From: Burkholderiales bacterium
Lineage (GTDB): Bacteria > Pseudomonadota > Gammaproteobacteria > Burkholderiales > SG8-41
DNA: 64,000 nucleotides
Reading direction: 5' to 3'
Assembly (NCBI GenBank): GCA_036262035.1
Contig: DATAJS010000015.1
Location: forward strand, 124,001-188,000
In this document: piece by piece, positions 1-7,217 of the stretch
Layout: the number at the start of each line of letters is the position of its first letter
Numbering within the stretch: the stretch's first letter is position 1
Program-made: the position numbers and the translations under genes
Notes under the pieces: generated by a model
The model's database searches: none
What the model saw: the letters and a program-made list of their open reading frames with translations, nothing else
What the model was told of the DNA's origin: nothing

Positions 1-311
1 GCGTTGACGTAGCGGCGCCACTCCTCGCGCGTGACGTTGTCCGAGCCGGCGAACAGCCCGGCCGCCCCGCGCAGCACCTGCGCGTAGTCGAGCATGCGGT
101 CGCGGATCGCGTCGCGCGTGTCCTCGACCCGCGAATCGAAACGATGGAGCGCGGTCGCGTCGACCGTCGAGTGCGCGCCATGCCAGGCGTTGATCGTGAC
201 CGCGAGGCCGACCAGGAACGTGATCGCGACGGTGAACGGCTTGAACCAGCGCTCCGCCGCCTCCTGCAGCCATGCACGACCGCGGCGCGGCTCTCCCGCG
301 CTGAGACTCAC
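1..311 (-). CDS. CHASE-domain membrane sensor, N-terminal part (cut by window edge)
   Basis: Only the first ~103 residues are inside the window; the gene runs off the left end. The start is GTG at 311-309, overlapping the TGA stop of the response regulator upstream in a GTGA overlap, so the two are translationally coupled. A hydrophobic segment at about residues 24-40 (FTVAITFLVGLAVTINAW) is the first membrane helix. It is followed by a stretch typical of an extracytoplasmic CHASE sensor domain (FDSRVEDTRDAIRDRMLDY, then VLRGAAGLFAGSDNVTREEW). CHASE domains sit on sensor histidine kinases and c-di-GMP enzymes; the output domain lies outside the window, so which type this is cannot be said. 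Pairing with a single-domain receiver makes a histidine kinase slightly more likely. Confidence 0.75.
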   Translation of the reverse strand, partial: MSLSAGEPRRGRAWLQEAAERWFKPFTVAITFLVGLAVTINAWHGAHSTVDATALHRFDSRVEDTRDAIRDRMLDYAQVLRGAAGLFAGSDNVTREEWRRYVN

Positions 312-706
312 GGCGCCGGGTTCCCCACGAGCCGCCGCACGCACGCGCGCAGCTCTTCAGGTTTGAAAGGCTTGACGAGATAATCGGTCGCGCCGGACGC
401 GCGCGCGTGCGCGATGTCCTTCTCCTGCGAGCGCGCGGTGAGCATCAGTACCGGGACGTCCTTCCAGCCCGGCTTGGCGCGGATCAGCGCGAGCAGCTCG
501 AGGCCGTTGGCGTGCGGAAGCATGAAATCCAGGGTCACGAACGCGGGCGCGTCGCTGTCGGCGATGACCTTCTTCGCTTCGAGGCCGTCTCGCGCGACGG
601 CGACGGCGTAACCTTCCTTCTTCAGGATGAACTGGAGCAGATAGGCGATCTGGTCGTCGTCTTCGACGACCAGCGCGGATGGCATGGAAGGCGCTGAGTC
701 GCTCAT
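308..706 (-). CDS. Single-domain response regulator (CheY-like)
   Basis: A 132-residue protein made of one receiver domain. The acidic pocket is VVEDDD near residue 15, the phospho-acceptor is D60 (in FVTLDFMLP), the conserved Thr is in MLTARS and the conserved Lys is K112 (YLVKPF). No DNA-binding or enzymatic output domain is present, so it passes phosphate on or acts by protein contact. The ATG at 706 has a good ribosome site (GAAGGA) just upstream; an open frame extends 30 codons further up but without codon bias. It is co-directional and overlapping with the CHASE sensor, its likely partner. Confidence 0.9.
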   Translation of the reverse strand: MSDSAPSMPSALVVEDDDQIAYLLQFILKKEGYAVAVARDGLEAKKVIADSDAPAFVTLDFMLPHANGLELLALIRAKPGWKDVPVLMLTARSQEKDIAHARASGATDYLVKPFKPEELRACVRRLVGNPAP

Positions 707-807
707 CGGTTTTCCTTCTGACCGGCGATTCACGCCGACGCGGGATTGTAATACAGCGGGTATTTTGTATGATGCGCGAGGGTTGATTCGAAGCACGCGG
801 AGCAGGT

Positions 808-1605
808 ATGGCGGCAGACAGAATGGTGACGGACGAGGACGTATACGCGCTGACGCGTCAGGGCGAAGAGGAGCTGCGCGGCGCGAAGACGCGGCTGCCG
901 TCGTCCGCGCTCGATCTGCTGGTGCGCATCGACGGCCGCAGCAGCGTCGCGGCGATCCGCTCGGCGATGGCCGGTGTCCCGCCGCAGGACGTCGCAGGCA
1001 CCTTCGAGTGGCTGCGCCAGACCGGGCTCATCGAGCGCGCGAAGGCCGGCGCCGACGGCGCGCTCGATTTCTTCGCGGGCGCGGCTGCGCCGCTCGTGCC
1101 TACGGCGTCCGCGGTGAGCTCGGCGACGAACGAAGCGGGCGCCGGGGTGACGTCGCTGCAGCAGCAGGGATATTACGTACGCATAGCCAGACGCCCGGCC
1201 GCGATGCCGCAGCTTCCGACCGATCGCAGGCCGCTCGTGGTCGTCGTCGAGGACGAGCCGCATCTCGCCAAGTTCCTGAAGCACTTTCTCGCGCTCGAAG
1301 GATTCGACGCGCGCATCGCGGGCAACCGCGCCGAGATCGTCGAGGCGGTGCGGCTGCCGCCGCGGCCCGACCTCGTGCTGCTCGACGTCATGCTGCCCGA
1401 CGCCGACGGCTTCGACGTGCTGACGAAGATGCGCGGCCATCCCGCGCTCGCCGACGTGCCGATCATCATGCTGACTGCGAAGACCACGCGCGAAGCCGTG
1501 ATCAAGGGCCTTGCGCACGGCGCCGACGGCTACATCACCAAACCGTTCCAGACCGACGTGCTGATCAAGGCGATGAAGACGGTGTTCGGGATGCCTCATG
1601 CCTGA
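808..1605 (+). CDS. Response regulator with novel N-terminal domain and C-terminal receiver
   Basis: A 265-residue protein. Residues ~10-80 look like a small helical domain with winged-helix character (ALTRQGEEELRG, then ALDLLVRIDGRSSVAAIR and TFEWLRQTGLIE). A low-complexity linker follows. Residues ~140-262 form a receiver domain with phospho-acceptor D193 (LVLLDVMLP), Thr in MLTAKT and K245 (YITKPF). The N-terminal part resembles wing-helix modules seen in front of receivers in Burkholderiales but I cannot name the family. It is divergently transcribed from the single-domain regulator, and its stop overlaps the start of an HPt protein, so the two probably form one phosphorelay arm. Confidence 0.85.
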   Translation: MAADRMVTDEDVYALTRQGEEELRGAKTRLPSSALDLLVRIDGRSSVAAIRSAMAGVPPQDVAGTFEWLRQTGLIERAKAGADGALDFFAGAAAPLVPTASAVSSATNEAGAGVTSLQQQGYYVRIARRPAAMPQLPTDRRPLVVVVEDEPHLAKFLKHFLALEGFDARIAGNRAEIVEAVRLPPRPDLVLLDVMLPDADGFDVLTKMRGHPALADVPIIMLTAKTTREAVIKGLAHGADGYITKPFQTDVLIKAMKTVFGMPHA

Positions 1606-1939
1606 GGGCGCCGACGACGATCTGAAGCGGGAGCTCGACGCGATCAGCGCCGAGTACCGCGCGAGCCTGCCGCAGCGCCTCAGCGACATCGACGCCGCGT
1701 GGTCGGCGATCAGGCGCGGCGAAGGCGACGGCGAATCGGTCCTCGTCGTGCTGCGCAACCTCCATTCGATGGCCGGCTCGGCACTGACCTTCGGCCTGCC
1801 GGAGCTGACGACGGCCGCGCGCGCGGCCGAGGACTGGATAGAGCCCTACCACGCGCGCTCGGAGGTGCCGCCAGCCGGCGAGCACGCCGGCTTCGAGCCG
1901 CTGCTCGCCGCCGTGCGGCGGGCGGCGTCGCATCGATGA
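1598..1939 (+). CDS. HPt-domain phosphotransfer protein
   Basis: A 113-residue, mostly helical protein. The phosphotransfer signature HSMAGSALTFG (H followed by xxxGxxxxFG) puts the phospho-accepting histidine at H56. HPt proteins shuttle phosphate between receiver domains. The gene overlaps the preceding receiver gene by 8 bases and its stop overlaps the next start in an ATGA arrangement, so all three genes are probably co-translated. The natural donor could be the CHASE sensor system transcribed divergently upstream; this is inference from position. Confidence 0.85.
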   Translation: MPEGADDDLKRELDAISAEYRASLPQRLSDIDAAWSAIRRGEGDGESVLVVLRNLHSMAGSALTFGLPELTTAARAAEDWIEPYHARSEVPPAGEHAGFEPLLAAVRRAASHR

Positions 1940-2412
1940 AGGAACCGATCGCCGCGGACGCGGACGCCAGGTGCAGGCGTTACGCGGCGGCGCTCGGCGT
2001 GCTGACCGCGCTGTTCGGCCTGCGCGTCGCGGGTCAGGCGCTGCAGCGCTTCGTGCCCGTCGAAGCGCTGCCGTCCTACGAAGCCTTCCATTCGCCCGCG
2101 CTGCCGTACTCGCTGCTGCTCGCGGTCCAGCTCTTTCTCTTCGCGCTGATGTGCTCGATCACCTACGACGTCGCGCTCTGCAACCGCCGGCGCAATCCGC
2201 AGGCTGCACGACTGCTCGGCTGGATCGGCGCGCTGTACATGATCGGGTCGCTGGCGCGCATCGCGGCGGGTCTCGCCCTGGACCATCCCGCGGAGTGGTT
2301 CACGTCGTGGATACCCGCGATCTTTCACCTCGTGCTCGCGGCGTTCGTCCTGACGCTCGCCGCGTACCACGCCACCGTCTGGCGAGGCGCGCAAGCCGCA
2401 CCCGCCGCATGA
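1936..2412 (+). CDS. Four-helix membrane protein of unknown function
   Basis: A 158-residue protein starting at the ATG that overlaps the HPt stop. It has four hydrophobic segments, roughly residues 16-34, 55-78, 93-113 and 125-145, with a positively charged loop (NRRRNPQ) between the second and third. I do not recognise a named family. It ends the receiver-HPt operon and could be a membrane partner of the phosphorelay, but nothing in its sequence shows that. Confidence 0.75.
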   Translation: MKEPIAADADARCRRYAAALGVLTALFGLRVAGQALQRFVPVEALPSYEAFHSPALPYSLLLAVQLFLFALMCSITYDVALCNRRRNPQAARLLGWIGALYMIGSLARIAAGLALDHPAEWFTSWIPAIFHLVLAAFVLTLAAYHATVWRGAQAAPAA

Positions 2413-2457
2413 TTCCAGCGCGGCCCCCGCCGCGGATTACGAGGAGGAGCTCAAGTC

Positions 2458-3432
2458 ATGAATAGAAGAGGCGCCGCCACGGCGCTCGCGGTCGCGCTCG
2501 CTTGGAGCGCGGCAGGCGTGCACGCGCAAATCAATTTCCCGGCGAAACCGGTGCGCATCATCGTCGCGTTCCCGCCGGGCGGAGGCACCGACATCGTCGC
2601 CCGTCTGCTGGGCCAGAAACTTGCGGAGGCGTGGGGACATCAGGCGATCGTCGACAACCGTGCGGGCGCTTCGGGCGTGATCGGCACCGAAGCCGCGGCG
2701 CGCTCGGCGCCCGACGGCTATACGTGGTTCATGGGCACGATGGGCAACCTCACGGTCAACCAGCATCTCTACGCCAGGATGCCGGTCGATCCGCAGCGCG
2801 ATTTCGCGGCGCTCTCACAGGTGGTCGCGGTGCATTTCGTGGCGGTCGCGCATCCGTCGCTGCCGGCGAAGAACATCAGGGAGCTGATCGCGCTCGCCAA
2901 GTCGCGGCCGGGGCAGATCAACTATTCGTCGTCGGGGCCGGGCGGCGCGCCTCATCTCGGCGGAGAGCTGCTGAAGAGCATGGCGGGCATCAACCTCGTG
3001 CACATTCCGTACAAGGGCAGCGGCCCGAGCTTCACCGATCTGCTCGGCGGTCAGGTCTCGCTCACCTTCGACAGCCTGGTGCAGGCGTATCCGTACATCA
3101 AGTCGGGCAAGCTCAAGGCGCTCGGCGTGCTCGGCTCGAAGCGCTCGCCCCTGTTACCGGATGTGCCGACGATCGCCGAGTCGGGCGTTCCCGGCTACGA
3201 GCTCACCAACTGGTTCGGTCTCGTCGTGCCGGCGGCGACGCCGCGCGATCTCATCAACCGCATGTACGGCGACGTGTCGAAAGCGCTGGCGCATAACGAT
3301 CTGCGCGAGAAGCTGCAGGCGATGGGCGCCGACGTCGTCGGCAGCACGCCCGATCAGTTCGCCGCCTTCATGCGCGCCGAGACCGCGAAATGGGCCAAGG
3401 TGATCAAGCAGGCGCACATCCGCGCGCAATAG
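2458..3432 (+). CDS. Bug/TctC-family periplasmic substrate-binding protein
   Basis: A 324-residue exported protein with a signal peptide (cleavage after VHAQ, about residue 23). It has the Bug/TctC hallmarks: a beta strand with IIVAFPPGGGTDIVARLLG near the N-terminus, VDNRAGASG, a central GQINYSSSGPGG loop and HIPYKGSGPS. In tripartite tricarboxylate transport such proteins deliver carboxylates to TctAB, but most Bug genes are orphans, and no TctA or TctB is in this window. A strong ribosome site (AGGAGG near 2440) precedes the ATG. The ligand cannot be predicted. Confidence 0.93.
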   Translation: MNRRGAATALAVALAWSAAGVHAQINFPAKPVRIIVAFPPGGGTDIVARLLGQKLAEAWGHQAIVDNRAGASGVIGTEAAARSAPDGYTWFMGTMGNLTVNQHLYARMPVDPQRDFAALSQVVAVHFVAVAHPSLPAKNIRELIALAKSRPGQINYSSSGPGGAPHLGGELLKSMAGINLVHIPYKGSGPSFTDLLGGQVSLTFDSLVQAYPYIKSGKLKALGVLGSKRSPLLPDVPTIAESGVPGYELTNWFGLVVPAATPRDLINRMYGDVSKALAHNDLREKLQAMGADVVGSTPDQFAAFMRAETAKWAKVIKQAHIRAQ

Positions 3433-3433
3433 C

Positions 3434-4024
3434 ATGCGCAGGGCAGGCGAGCAGGCCGACCTTTTCGGCGGCGCACCGTCACTACCCGAAGGCTTCGTCT
3501 TCGAGCCCGCGTTCCTCACGACCGGGGAAGAGGACGCGCTGCTCGCGGTCGTCCGCGAGCTGCCGCTGGCGGAAGCGAAGTACAAGCAATACACCGCGCG
3601 GCGGCGCACGGTGAGCTACGGCGGCAAGTTCGATTACGACAGGAACGTGCTGAACGAAGCCGCGCCGATCCCGGAGCTCCTGTTCCCGCTGCGCGACAAG
3701 GTCGCGCGCTGGGTCGGCATTCCCGCGGAAGACTTCGTGCACGGGCTGGTGAGCGAGTACCGCCCCGGCACGCCGCTCGGCTGGCATCGCGACGTTCCCG
3801 ATTTCGAGGCGATCGTCGGCGTCTCGCTGGGCGGCCACGCCCGCATGAAGCTGCGGCCCTACAAGCCCGGCGAGCGCAATCTCGCGAAAGACGTGATCGA
3901 CCTCGACCTGCCGCCGCGCTCGGCGTACTCGATACGCGGCACGGCGCGGTGGGATTGGCAACACAGCATCGTCGCGACGAAGGCGCTGCGCTACTCGATC
4001 ACGTTCCGAACGGCGAGGAGATGA
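3434..4024 (+). CDS. alkB: AlkB-family 2-oxoglutarate/Fe(II) dioxygenase (DNA alkylation repair)
   Basis: A 196-residue protein that removes alkyl groups from damaged bases by oxidation. The iron ligands are the HxD pair at H118/D120 (GWHRDVPDF) and a distal His in DWQHS near residue 177. The 2-oxoglutarate-binding arginines lie in the C-terminal RYSITFR motif. Length and architecture fit short bacterial AlkB proteins (AlkB2/ABH type) that lack an Ada fusion. It starts one base after the Bug stop and ends one base before a 3-methyladenine glycosylase gene, so alkylation repair by reversal and by excision are encoded together. Confidence 0.92.
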   Translation: MRRAGEQADLFGGAPSLPEGFVFEPAFLTTGEEDALLAVVRELPLAEAKYKQYTARRRTVSYGGKFDYDRNVLNEAAPIPELLFPLRDKVARWVGIPAEDFVHGLVSEYRPGTPLGWHRDVPDFEAIVGVSLGGHARMKLRPYKPGERNLAKDVIDLDLPPRSAYSIRGTARWDWQHSIVATKALRYSITFRTARR

Positions 4025-4025
4025 T

Positions 4026-4577
4026 TTGAAGAAGCTTCCCCGCGCGTTCTACGACAGGGACACCATCGAGGTCGCAAAGGACCTGCTCGGGAAACATCTC
4101 GTCCACGTGCACGGCGGCATCGAGCGCGTCGGGCGCATCGTGGAGACCGAGGCGTACCTCGGCCCGCACGACCTTGCCGCACACTCCTCGAAGGGTCTCA
4201 CGCCGCGCACGAAGGTGATGTTCGGCCCGCCGGGTCATGCCTACGTATATCTCATCTACGGGATGTATCACTGCATGAACGTCGTGACCCAGCGCGAAGG
4301 CATCGCTTCGGCGGTGCTGCTGCGCGCGCTCGAGCCGGTGAAGAACGCCGACGGCCGCACCCAGGGTCCGGGGCTGCTGTGCCGCGCGCTGCACATCGAC
4401 AAGGCGCAGAACGGGCACGATCTTCTGAGCGACGATCTCTACGTCGCCGACCCCAGCTCGCACCGCAAGATCACGATCGTGAAACGGCCGCGCATCGGCG
4501 TCGACTACGCCGGTCACTGGGCGCGGCGGCTCCTCAGGTTTTACGTCAAAGGCAGCGAATATGTCTCGAAGGCGTAA
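4026..4577 (+). CDS. mpg: DNA-3-methyladenine glycosylase (AAG/MPG family)
   Basis: A 183-residue enzyme that excises alkylated purines in base-excision repair. The catalytic region is VETEAYLGPHD, with the active Glu in ETEAY; the nucleotide-flipping and DNA-contact strand is FGPPGHAYVYLIYGMYHCMN. The start is TTG, one base after the alkB stop; no ATG fits. Full length for the bacterial family. It shares transcription with alkB. Confidence 0.93.
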   Translation: MKKLPRAFYDRDTIEVAKDLLGKHLVHVHGGIERVGRIVETEAYLGPHDLAAHSSKGLTPRTKVMFGPPGHAYVYLIYGMYHCMNVVTQREGIASAVLLRALEPVKNADGRTQGPGLLCRALHIDKAQNGHDLLSDDLYVADPSSHRKITIVKRPRIGVDYAGHWARRLLRFYVKGSEYVSKA

Positions 4578-4631
4578 CGCGAGATCGGTCTAACCCACGG
4601 ACTGCAAAGCTAAAAGTGGAAAATTAACGGG

Positions 4632-4666
4632 TGTGGAATAAATTCCGCCCGCTATAATGTTCCACA
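4632..4666 (+). promoter_or_regulatory. Promoter with flanking inverted repeat
   Basis: A perfect -10 hexamer TATAAT lies at 4653-4658, about 60 bases upstream of the next start. It is bracketed by an exact inverted repeat, TGTGGAA at 4632-4638 and TTCCACA at 4660-4666, with an inner GGAAT-AA-ATTCC at 4635-4646 where a -35 element should be. No good -35 hexamer is visible. The arrangement looks like an operator over a promoter; the regulator is unknown. Confidence 0.5.
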
Positions 4667-4716
4667 ATGGCGCCGCTCTTTTCGGTGCCGAGAATCAAGA
4701 ACTCAGGGGGAATTCC

Positions 4717-5445
4717 ATGCGTCCAGCCGGACCGCTCATGCGGCATGGCGCGCTCGTTCTGAGCGCGCTGTTCGTCGTCTTCCTATCGACCGCGCTCGCC
4801 CACGCCGCAGACAGCAGGAACCTCGCGCCGGGGTTCGAGTTCCTGCCGAAAAACGCCAAGATCGTCGTGATGCCGACCGACATCGAGCTCTTCTCGGTGA
4901 GCGCAGGCGGTATCGCGGAGCCCAAGGCGGACTGGACCGATGCGGCGAACCGCTATTTCAAGGCCGCGCTGTCGAAGAAGAAGACCGGGCTCGGCGTCGA
5001 CAGCGTCGACCTCTCCGAAAAAGACGCGGACGACCTCGCCGAGATCAACACCCTGCACGCCGCGATCGCGCGTTCGATCCAGGCTCACCATTTCGGGCCC
5101 GGCATCCTGCGGCTGCCCACCAAGGACGGCAAGCTCGACTGGTCGCTCGGCGATCCCGTGCGCGAGATCGGCCAAAGGACGGGCGCCCAGTACGCGCTCT
5201 TCAGCTGGATACGCGACAGCTATGCGAGCCCCGAGCGCATCGCGGCGACCATCGCGCTGGCGTTCATTGGCATCGGCATCGCGCCCGGGGGCATGCAGCA
5301 GGGCTATGCATCGCTCGTCGATCTCTCGACCGGCCGGGTGGTGTGGTTCAACCACCTGATGCGCGGCTACGGCGGCTTGCGCGAGCCCGAGAAGGCCGCC
5401 GAGACCCTCGACGCGCTGCTCACCAACTTCCCGACCGCGAAGTGA
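4717..5445 (+). CDS. Exported protein of unknown function, first gene of M48 protease operon
   Basis: A 242-residue protein. The ATG at 4717 has a good ribosome site (CAGGGGG) and is followed by a signal peptide with cleavage after AHA (about residue 30); an upstream in-frame ATG at 4657 lies inside the -10 element and is rejected. The mature part contains LPKNAKIVVMPTDIELFSVS and a C-terminal stretch with a hydrophobic glycine-rich segment (IALAFIGIGIAPGG). It resembles periplasmic or lipoprotein-like hypothetical proteins found next to M48 peptidases. Its stop overlaps the protease start, so the two are co-translated. Confidence 0.8.
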   Translation: MRPAGPLMRHGALVLSALFVVFLSTALAHAADSRNLAPGFEFLPKNAKIVVMPTDIELFSVSAGGIAEPKADWTDAANRYFKAALSKKKTGLGVDSVDLSEKDADDLAEINTLHAAIARSIQAHHFGPGILRLPTKDGKLDWSLGDPVREIGQRTGAQYALFSWIRDSYASPERIAATIALAFIGIGIAPGGMQQGYASLVDLSTGRVVWFNHLMRGYGGLREPEKAAETLDALLTNFPTAK

Positions 5446-6584
5446 ACCGCAGGGATTTCGTCGCCGGCGGCTGCGCCGCGTGCGGCGCGCTGCTCGCGCC
5501 TGCGATTGCGCGGGCGCAGGACTGGAGCGCGCCCGCGCGCTTCACGCGTCCCGATCTCACGACCGACGAAGGCGGGCTGTGGTCGATCATGGACCGCGAG
5601 GAGCGGCAGCTTCGGCGCAGCCCGTTCGCGGTGCGCGATCCCCAGCTTCATGCGTACGTGCAGGACATCGCGTGCCGTCTCGCGGGCGATCATTGCCCGG
5701 ACGTGCGCGTGCACATCGTGAGGACGCCGATCTTCAACGCGAACATGGCGCCCAACGGCATGATGCAGATCTGGACCGGCCTGCTGCTGCGCATGGAGAA
5801 CGAAGCGCAGCTCGCGGCGGTGATCGGGCACGAGATCGGTCATTACGTCGAGCGCCACACGCTGGAACGGCTGCGCGACGTGAAAGCGCGCGTGGCGTTC
5901 GCGCAGTTCCTCGGCGCTTTCGGCCTCATCGGCGCGGTCGCGCAGATCGGCGTGCTCGCGAGCGCGATGGCCTACGGCCGAGACCAGGAGCGCGCGGCGG
6001 ACCGCATCGGTCTCGCGCTGATGCGCAAGGCGGGTTACGACACCGCCGAGGTGCCGCGGATGTGGGGCAACCTGATCGCCGAGACGAACGCGCGGCCCGG
6101 CGGCGATCCGTACAACCCGCTCTTCGCCACGCACCCCGCGCCGGCCGAGCGCCAGGAAGCTCTCGCGCAGATGGCGGCGGGGCAGCCCGGCGGCAGCACC
6201 CACGAGGAGGCGTGGCGCGACAGGATCAAGCCGCACCTGCGCGAGTGGCTGCTCGACGAGATCCGCCGCGGCCAGCACGAGGAGGGCATCGCGCTCATGT
6301 CGCGCATGATCGAGCGCCTGCCGAAGAGCGCCGATTACGTGTACGCACGCGCCGAGATCTACCGCCTGCGCGCGAAGGACGGCGACCTCGATGCGGCGCT
6401 CGCCGATTACGAGGCGGCGGCTCGCATCGGCGGCGAGCCCCCCGAGACCCATCGCGGGCTCGGCCTCGTCCATCGCACGCGCAAGCAGGCGCCGGAGGCG
6501 AAAGCGAGCTTCCAGCGCTATCTCGAGCTCGCGCCGAACGCGCCCGACGGCGCCATGATCAAGAGCTACCTGGAGGAAACATGA
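5442..6584 (+). CDS. M48-family zinc metalloprotease with TPR tail, Tat signal
   Basis: A 380-residue protein starting with GTG inside the previous stop (GTGA overlap). The N-terminus NRRDFVAGGCAACGALL is a twin-arginine signal, with a nearby Cys that may also be lipidated. The catalytic zinc motif is HEIGH at about H130-H134, with the third ligand Glu in the downstream QERAADRIG segment near residue 184. After the peptidase domain the C-terminal ~130 residues form TPR-like helices (YVYARAEIYRLRAKDGDLD and ETHRGLGLVHRTRKQAPEA). This is the BepA/LoiP type of periplasmic quality-control protease. It is flanked by an exported protein and a lipoprotein, suggesting an envelope-maintenance operon. 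Confidence 0.92.
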   Translation: MNRRDFVAGGCAACGALLAPAIARAQDWSAPARFTRPDLTTDEGGLWSIMDREERQLRRSPFAVRDPQLHAYVQDIACRLAGDHCPDVRVHIVRTPIFNANMAPNGMMQIWTGLLLRMENEAQLAAVIGHEIGHYVERHTLERLRDVKARVAFAQFLGAFGLIGAVAQIGVLASAMAYGRDQERAADRIGLALMRKAGYDTAEVPRMWGNLIAETNARPGGDPYNPLFATHPAPAERQEALAQMAAGQPGGSTHEEAWRDRIKPHLREWLLDEIRRGQHEEGIALMSRMIERLPKSADYVYARAEIYRLRAKDGDLDAALADYEAAARIGGEPPETHRGLGLVHRTRKQAPEAKASFQRYLELAPNAPDGAMIKSYLEET

Positions 6585-7159
6585 AAAAGCTGTTTGCGGC
6601 CGCCGTGCTCGTCCTGCTGGCCGGCTGCGTCTCGGTATCCAAGATCGAGTCCGGCGACAACACCGTGGGCGAGCGGCTCACGGTGCATCTCACCGGCGCG
6701 TGGAACCACATCAACGCGCCCAACCTCGGACCGGCGCAGGTGTGGACGATGGAAGGCCTGCCGGTCGACCAGCTCCTCGTCTATTCGGGGCTGAAGGACG
6801 GCGAAGCGATCCATGCGCCGTATCGCGGCCCGGGGCCGGAGAAGAAGAGCTTCGAGTTCCGCGCGAACATGGAGCCGGACCAGATCACCGCGCTGTTCGA
6901 AGGCATGCTCTCGCGCGACGGCTCCACGTACAAGCTCGTCAAGCTCGAGCCGATGACGTTCGGCGGCACCAAAGGCTTCAGGTTCGAGTACGCGCTCACC
7001 CGCAAGGTCGACAACGTCCAGCTCTCGGGCGTGGGTTACGGCGCGGTCAGCCGCGGCGAGCTGTTCGCGCTGGTCTACATGGCGCCGCGGCTCGCGTTCT
7101 TCGCGCGTCACGCGCCGATGGTCGAAGCGATCGCGAAGACCGCGCGCATCAAGATCTGA
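6581..7159 (+). CDS. Lipoprotein of unknown function
   Basis: A 192-residue protein with a short signal peptide ending in the lipobox VLLAGC, so the mature protein is lipid-anchored at residue ~19. The ATG overlaps the protease stop (ATGA), with GGAGGAAAC as ribosome site. The mature domain (TGAWNHINAPN, then FRANMEPDQITALFEGML) matches no family I can name. As the third gene of the operon it is probably a partner or target of the M48 protease in the periplasm. Confidence 0.82.
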   Translation: MKKLFAAAVLVLLAGCVSVSKIESGDNTVGERLTVHLTGAWNHINAPNLGPAQVWTMEGLPVDQLLVYSGLKDGEAIHAPYRGPGPEKKSFEFRANMEPDQITALFEGMLSRDGSTYKLVKLEPMTFGGTKGFRFEYALTRKVDNVQLSGVGYGAVSRGELFALVYMAPRLAFFARHAPMVEAIAKTARIKI

Positions 7160-7177
7160 CGCACGTTCGAGCGCCTC

Positions 7178-7212
7178 GGGATTGCTTCGTCGCAGGCGCG
7201 CCTCGCAATGAC
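7178..7212. repeat. Interspersed palindromic repeat at convergent gene end
   Basis: The reverse strand reads GTCATTGCGAGGCGCGCC and then GCGACGAAGCAATCCC, the arms of an imperfect GTCATTGCGAGG/GAAGCAATCC element seen between genes in many bacteria. It fills the gap between two convergent genes and may act as a transcript end. Confidence 0.5.
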
Positions 7213-7217
7213 TTCTT

